A DNA stretch of 64,000 bases from Sphingomonas sp. 3P27F8 (lineage in GTDB: Bacteria > Pseudomonadota > Alphaproteobacteria > Sphingomonadales > Sphingomonadaceae): NCBI RefSeq assembly GCF_005502745.1, contig NZ_SCNL01000010.1, positions 62,001 to 126,000 of the forward strand. The letters run 5' to 3'. A model generated the notes under the pieces. It saw only the letters and a list, made by a program, of their open reading frames with translations. It had not been told where the DNA came from and did not search any database. The position numbers were made by a program, and so were the translations under genes. This document shows, in pieces, positions 59,960-64,000 of this stretch. Each line of letters begins with the position of its first letter. The first letter of the stretch is position 1.

Positions 59960-61246
59960 TCATGCCAGTGCTACTCGAGCCGCCGCGCGCTCCCCGTGCT
60001 CAAACGCCTCGGCGAAGCTGTCGAGGTCGGCGCTGGTCATGCCGAGTGCTCGTCCCTCGTCCTGCCAACTCGCGACAGCCTGTTCTACTTGCGCCAGCGT
60101 CTCCTTGGCGCGTGCTAGAGAAATACGAAAATAAGGCAGCACCGACATCAGGGCGTCGATGGTCGCCTCGGGCCCAACCTCTTCCGAGACCCAGGTCTTC
60201 AACTCGCGCAATCGCTCGGGGAACGGATTGATATCGAAGGCCGGCGCCAGCCTCCAGAGGCCACGATCAACGTGGAGGAAGCCGTGGTTCATCAGATGAT
60301 CGTCGACGTTGGTGATCAGGATTGAGAAAGCGATCCTGCGCCAAAGCTCCTCGATGTCGGCGGTGGGGCTGCTTCCGTTCACCCGGAGCGCGTCGACGAT
60401 CTCGGTATAGGCGTGCTCCTGCGCGTCGCCTGGCTCCGCACCGATCATCGTGGCCGCTGACACGTACATGAGCCGCCCGCCCCCTTTGGGTCGGTCAAAG
60501 CGCCGGATCAGCGCGATCGCGTCTCCATCGCTGTCGATCAGTTGGGCATCCGCTGCGTTGATCCCAGCTCGGCGGGCAAGCCGCATCGCCAGCACTTCCC
60601 CTCGCGTGACCGATCGTTCGTCGGCGACGCTTGGAAACTTGCCTATCGACAAGCGCCCTTCGTCATCGACAACGGTGCATTTTGGGCGCAGCCCCCCGAG
60701 CGACGTGCCGCGACCGCGCAGATAGGCGAGGTCAGTGGCGGTCTCGGTGTTCGTCTCGACCGCGCGACTGGCGGCAAGGAGGTGGCGCAGCTCGATCAAC
60801 GGCGGCGTAGTTCGGCGACCATCCTCAGTCGCCCGCTGGGCAATCCCCTGTTCGTCGACAAGGCGTAGTGCCCCAACCCTGCTGACATCGTCGACTGCCA
60901 ACAGATAATCGAGGCCGTTCAAAGCGCGTGCGTCGACCTCATCACCGCGGCGGCGAGCGTCCTGCCGCCGCTTGGCATGGTCGCGCTGGATGACGCGCTT
61001 ACCCCAGCCGTCGGGCTCGGTGTCGGCAATCGCTGCGTGGAAGACAGAGCCAACGCCGATCTTCCGGTGGAATTGTGGACCGGCAACGAGCGGCAGCGCG
61101 GGCTCGAGGGCGAAGCGGTTGGGCTCGGCCAGCCAGCCGGCATCATATTCGAAGCCTGCGCTCTCCCGACTTCCCTGCTGATTGTAGTGCAGCAATCCGA
61201 CACCGCGGGCTTCGTCGCCGATCTGGATGCCGATCGTCCGCCTCAC
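59960..61246 (-). CDS. hipA: HipA-type serine/threonine kinase toxin
   Basis: Protein of ~428 residues with both HipA domains. 'PDGWGKRVI' and 'GLDYLLAVDDVSRVGALRL' are in the N-lobe. The ejected-loop motif 'GTSLGGLRPKC' lies near 187. The catalytic 'LITNVDDHLMNHGFL' follows near 312 (family pattern N-x-D-x-H), then 'WRLAPAFDINPFP'. HipA toxins phosphorylate aminoacyl-tRNA synthetases and cause growth arrest. The GTG start at 61246 overlaps the hipB stop (GTGA), the usual antitoxin-first order. Confidence 0.9.
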   Translation of the reverse strand: MRRTIGIQIGDEARGVGLLHYNQQGSRESAGFEYDAGWLAEPNRFALEPALPLVAGPQFHRKIGVGSVFHAAIADTEPDGWGKRVIQRDHAKRRQDARRRGDEVDARALNGLDYLLAVDDVSRVGALRLVDEQGIAQRATEDGRRTTPPLIELRHLLAASRAVETNTETATDLAYLRGRGTSLGGLRPKCTVVDDEGRLSIGKFPSVADERSVTRGEVLAMRLARRAGINAADAQLIDSDGDAIALIRRFDRPKGGGRLMYVSAATMIGAEPGDAQEHAYTEIVDALRVNGSSPTADIEELWRRIAFSILITNVDDHLMNHGFLHVDRGLWRLAPAFDINPFPERLRELKTWVSEEVGPEATIDALMSVLPYFRISLARAKETLAQVEQAVASWQDEGRALGMTSADLDSFAEAFEHGERAAARVALA

Positions 61247-61575
61247 AGTGAAACCGGCGGCTTGGGTCTGCGGACGCGCTGCGGCATGCGTTCCACATCG
61301 AGCAACAGACCCTGCTCGTCGTTCCTGGCGTCGAGGATCTCTCCGAGGCTCTCGCCAAAACCCAGCACGAAGAAGGTCATGGCGTATGTACCCAACGCGA
61401 CGGTCGGGTCGCCTTTTTCCAGCTTGAGATATGTGCTCTTGGCCACACCGACGCGTTCGGCCATCATGACCACCGTGAGGCTGCGCTTCTTACGCGCCAG
61501 CGCAATGTCGGCGCCCAGCTTCGTTAAGCTGCGCCTCACGCGCGGCGGAAGAGTATCAGCGACAGTCGATCGCAT
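61243..61575 (-). CDS. hipB: HipB-type XRE antitoxin
   Basis: Helix-turn-helix protein of 110 residues, 'LGADIALARKKRSLTVVMMAERVGVAKSTYLKLEKGDPTVALGTYAM' region, with a short C-terminal tail. It should neutralise HipA and repress the operon. The promoter must lie to the right, in 61576-61862; AT-rich boxes at 61587-61592 (CATATA) and 61617-61621 (GTTAT) are candidates on the minus strand. Confidence 0.87.
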   Translation of the reverse strand: MRSTVADTLPPRVRRSLTKLGADIALARKKRSLTVVMMAERVGVAKSTYLKLEKGDPTVALGTYAMTFFVLGFGESLGEILDARNDEQGLLLDVERMPQRVRRPKPPVSL

Positions 61576-61862
61576 CTAGCGTCTCATATAAGCGCCCATC
61601 AGGCCAATACGGTACGTTATACACGACCTTACGTTGCCAGTCGAGATAGCCGGTTCGAGACGCGTTGCGCGGGTTCGACAGGCGCGGATGCAAGTGACTG
61701 CTCGGGCGGCATCGACAGAACCGGCAATCTCACACAGAGCGTCGGCCGTGGCGGGTTGTTCTTCAGGTCGCCGGCACCGCGGGGCGTGGTACGTGCAAGT
61801 CGCATGGCGCGGGGCTATGTCGTTGGTCTACCGATCAGACCGATCAACCTTCACGAGGCCGA

Positions 61863-62069
61863 ATGAAAGCGCTGGACGCCCTCAAGACTGCACCACCCGA
61901 GGTGCGCGCCGCCGCACTCGCCGTTCTCGATCAGGTATCGGCGCCATTGACCGAGCGACAACTCGCCGGCGCCTTTCGCGCAAATGGCATCGGGCTGCTC
62001 GATGCCAAACGCATGGCGCGAGCCCTGCGCAAGCTCGATATCGTCGCGGTCGCCCCTCGCGGCCCTTGA
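61863..62069 (+). CDS. Small hypothetical protein
   Basis: Protein of 68 residues with an Ala/Leu-rich helical sequence ('PEVRAAALAVLDQVSAPLTERQLAGAFRANG'), resembling a small helix-turn-helix or regulator fragment. CGAGG lies a few bases before ATG. I do not recognise it. Overlapping frames on both strands weaken the call. Confidence 0.4.
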   Translation: MKALDALKTAPPEVRAAALAVLDQVSAPLTERQLAGAFRANGIGLLDAKRMARALRKLDIVAVAPRGP

Positions 62070-62165
62070 AGCTCGAGCAATGTGGGCTTCGGACTGGCAT
62101 GGACGCACCCTGTCAGGCTACATTCGAAATTGCGCCAAGAACCAGACGCGAGAAGGTAGACGATC

Positions 62166-62453
62166 ATGACGGAAGCGACCTGGGGCGAAAGCGTAAAGAC
62201 GCCTGAGATCAACTGGCGGATGAGCGCGTCGCTCGAAAACGTCCCGCGCGGCGATAGCGACGTCGCTGAAGTCACCAACCTTGAGCGAGCAGTTCGGGAT
62301 TGGCGCGGATTGGACCCAGAGCATCAAGCCGCGGCCGTCCTGATGGTCGAGCATCCTGTCCAAATCGAAGGCGCCTCCAGCACGACCTTTACCGGTGAAG
62401 GCATCGCAGCACTGGCAGAGCACCTGCCGGCTTCCAGCCCAACCGAGGAGTAA
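62166..62453 (+). CDS. Small hypothetical protein
   Basis: Acidic protein of 95 residues ('INWRMSASLENVPRGDSDVAEV', 'WRGLDPEHQAAAVLMVEHP'). AGAAGG lies 9 bases before ATG. It is followed 6 bases later by another small gene in the same direction, so the two are probably one transcript. No family recognised. Confidence 0.5.
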   Translation: MTEATWGESVKTPEINWRMSASLENVPRGDSDVAEVTNLERAVRDWRGLDPEHQAAAVLMVEHPVQIEGASSTTFTGEGIAALAEHLPASSPTEE

Positions 62454-62459
62454 GCCGGC

Positions 62460-62750
62460 ATGGCCAATCCCAGCGTCCGTTTCGAGATGGGGGACTATTA
62501 CTGGGTTGCCGAACGCGAGAGCGTCGGTTTCACGGGCACCACCAATTTAGGAGTCGTCGAGTTCCTCATCACCAGCGAGGCCCTGACGCAGCTCCTCGAT
62601 CCCGATCGCGATACGCTCGATTCCGAAACTGCCCTCGAGGTCTTTATCGAGTTCGAGAGTGACATTCACCGCATAGCACAGCGCGAGTTCGTCAAGCGGC
62701 TCGGCGGGGAGCCTCCGATCCTGCTGACCGCGGCCGACGTAGAGGCCTGA
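62460..62750 (+). CDS. Small protein, possibly DUF1488-like
   Basis: Protein of 96 residues. 'VEFLITSEALTQLL' followed by a helical stretch and 'EPPILLTAADVEA' resembles the layout of DUF1488 proteins, but identity is not certain. GAGGAG at 62446-62451, inside the end of the previous gene, is a good ribosome site. Confidence 0.5.
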   Translation: MANPSVRFEMGDYYWVAERESVGFTGTTNLGVVEFLITSEALTQLLDPDRDTLDSETALEVFIEFESDIHRIAQREFVKRLGGEPPILLTAADVEA

Positions 62751-62848
62751 AGCGAGGCAGAGGGGCAACGTCAGCCGGATCGATCCATGCCATCCGACGG
62801 GCACCATCCCCGAGGTGCCTCAGCCAAGGATGCGGGCGGCACGCTTTC

Positions 62849-63136
62849 TCACTGATCCAACACTTCCTCATATCGGCCTGCGCGGCGCAGCTGACGGACA
62901 ATGCCGTTGAACGCGGCGGTCACACCCTGCGCCCTGCCGATCTCATTCTCCTGGCGCGCCGCATCCCAATAAAGCTCGAGCGGCCAACGCTCCGGGCAAT
63001 GCGGTAGGAGGCAACGCAGCGCCAAGCGAACCTCCACGCCGTCCACGCGCGCGTCCGAGCAGCGGGACACGCCGCTCCGTAGGATATGGACCGATAGCGC
63101 GATGACGACGCGCTGGTGGCGAGCAAGCTTTGCCAC
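62849..63136 (-). CDS. Small protein downstream of dnaE2 (unknown)
   Basis: Open frame of 95 residues starting at GTG 63136, three bases after the dnaE2 stop, with GAAGGG just before it. The protein is basic with a Cys-containing middle ('LALRCLLPHCPERWPLELYWDA'). Position suggests it is translated with dnaE2. I do not recognise a family. Confidence 0.45.
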   Translation of the reverse strand: MAKLARHQRVVIALSVHILRSGVSRCSDARVDGVEVRLALRCLLPHCPERWPLELYWDAARQENEIGRAQGVTAAFNGIVRQLRRAGRYEEVLDQ

Positions 63137-63139
63137 CCT

Positions 63140-64000
63140 TCAACGAAAGTCATGCGATTTGAAGCGGACGGCGTCCTCGGGATCCATGCCCTCGGCATGC
63201 GGCGGCCAGTAGCAGTTCCGCGGCTCCGCCTTCCAACCCTCGTCACCCCGGTCAGGCGATCCGGCATGCTTGGCCCCGTCGCCGCGGCCGGTCCGATGGG
63301 GGAACGACATCTCGCCCACGCGGTGCAGCAGGTCACCATGGTCGATGATCCGGTCGCAGATGACGTGGATCACCTCGCCCTCTTTCTGCACTCTGCCCTT
63401 CATGCCGATCATCGACGCGGACATGATCGTGCGGCGTTGCCGCTCGAACCGATCCGGCCACAGGATACCGTTGGCGATCCCCGTTTCGTCCTCGATCGTG
63501 ATGAACAACACGCCCTTGGCCGAGCCGGGCTTTTGGCGGACCAGGATGATGCCGGCGACCTCGACGTGGCGACCATCCCGGATGTTCGCGAGTTCCGCGC
63601 ATTTGGTCACGCCACGCCTGGCCAGATCACCCCGAACGAACGTCAGCGGATGCGCCCGCAGCGATAGCTGCAGCGAGCGGTAATCCTCGATCACCTCACG
63701 ACCGTCCGTCAGCGGTCGGAGGTCGACCGACGGTTCGATCCCTTCGGCGCTGATCGTCTCCGCAGCGCGATCCGCGGCCGCGAACAGCGGCAGCGGCGCC
63801 TCGCCAAGGCCCCTCACCTTCCACAGGCCCTGCCGCCGGTCGGCGCCGAATGCGCGAAACGCATCGGCATCCGCCAGCTTCTCGATCGCCGCGCGTTGGA
63901 CGCCCGATCGACGCCACACGTCCTCGACGGAATCGAACAATGTCGTGCTGCGCGCTCCTACGATCGCAGCCCCATCAGCGTTCGACAGCCCGCGCACTTG
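63140..64000 (-). CDS. dnaE2: Error-prone DNA polymerase DnaE2, C-terminal part (5' end beyond the window)
   Basis: The frame is open from the right edge and covers the last 287 residues of a polymerase III alpha-like protein. 'QVRGLSNADG' and 'FRAFGADRRQGLWKVRG' belong to the helix-hairpin-helix region. 'YRSLQLSLRAHPLTFVRGDL' follows, then an OB-fold: 'HVEVAGIILVRQKPGSAKGVLFITIEDETG' region. 'NGILWPDRFERQRR' is the DnaE2 version of the OB-domain. DnaE2 works with ImuB in damage-induced mutagenesis; the imuA/imuB genes would lie to the right. The GTG at 63997 is internal, not a start. Confidence 0.93.
   Translation of the reverse strand, partial: QVRGLSNADGAAIVGARSTTLFDSVEDVWRRSGVQRAAIEKLADADAFRAFGADRRQGLWKVRGLGEAPLPLFAAADRAAETISAEGIEPSVDLRPLTDGREVIEDYRSLQLSLRAHPLTFVRGDLARRGVTKCAELANIRDGRHVEVAGIILVRQKPGSAKGVLFITIEDETGIANGILWPDRFERQRRTIMSASMIGMKGRVQKEGEVIHVICDRIIDHGDLLHRVGEMSFPHRTGRGDGAKHAGSPDRGDEGWKAEPRNCYWPPHAEGMDPEDAVRFKSHDFR

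Noticed and set aside
1..64000. CRISPR array
   Set aside because: No regularly spaced identical repeats with unique spacers were seen, and no cas-like gene.

Overview
The window is GC-rich, densely packed alphaproteobacterial DNA, most like a sphingomonad (Sphingomonas or a close relative). Pointers are a class II DAHP synthase, a carotenoid oxygenase, an MlaA-type lipid transport protein, a dnaE2 mutagenesis polymerase and a tRNA-Glu used as an island site. All assignments come from reading motifs by eye; no database search was run.

Layout. (1) 1-15.3 kb looks like core genome with catabolic functions: a nitroreductase-ssuD-soxC-soxD run that would free sulfite from sulfonates and oxidise it, a decayed iorA remnant, a second nitroreductase with an acyl-CoA ligase, a MATE pump, an MHS-family MFS transporter, mlaA, a carotenoid oxygenase, an SDR lacking the usual YxxxK, and class II DAHP synthase. 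(2) 15.2-24.9 kb is an island beside tRNA-Glu(CTC). It holds a tyrosine integrase, two copies of a 76-bp repeat, a TerY-P triad (VWA protein, PP2C phosphatase, kinase), and a transfer or maintenance trio (winged-helix protein, ParA-like ATPase lacking the P-loop lysine, tail-anchored protein). It ends in a phage terminase remnant. (3) 24.97-38.6 kb is a catabolic block with a complete coenzyme F420 pathway (fbiC fusion, fno, cofE, cofD, cofC). Around it lie a PVA-dehydrogenase-like quinohemoprotein, an MFS transporter, an SDR, an FAH-family enzyme, a flavin reductase and an NtaA-type luciferase-like monooxygenase. Its right edge cuts off the 3' end of rcnA. (4) 38.5-43 kb is metal and arsenic resistance: truncated rcnA, rcnR with a clear operator, and arsR-arsC-arsB-ynfA-arsH.

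(5) 43.2-61.6 kb is a defence island. Leftward from a second integrase runs an overlapping five-gene unit: vapB, vapC, a PHP/SMC-type TrlF ATPase, a small helical protein and a PD-(D/E)XK-like nuclease. Rightward are a caspase-like protein, a HEPN protein, a DUF6035/CoiA-like nuclease, then QatABCD with a single-base frameshift in qatA, followed by hipBA. An Abi remnant, a perfect 22-bp palindrome and a 98-bp inverted repeat lie at the left edge. (6) 61.6-64 kb has small genes of unknown function and the 3' part of dnaE2, which runs off the right edge.

The strongest candidates for undescribed biology are the VapBC-coupled TrlF/nuclease operon and the caspase-like/HEPN/CoiA-like cluster. The F420 operon in a presumed sphingomonad, with no obvious F420-using catabolic enzyme, is the main metabolic puzzle.
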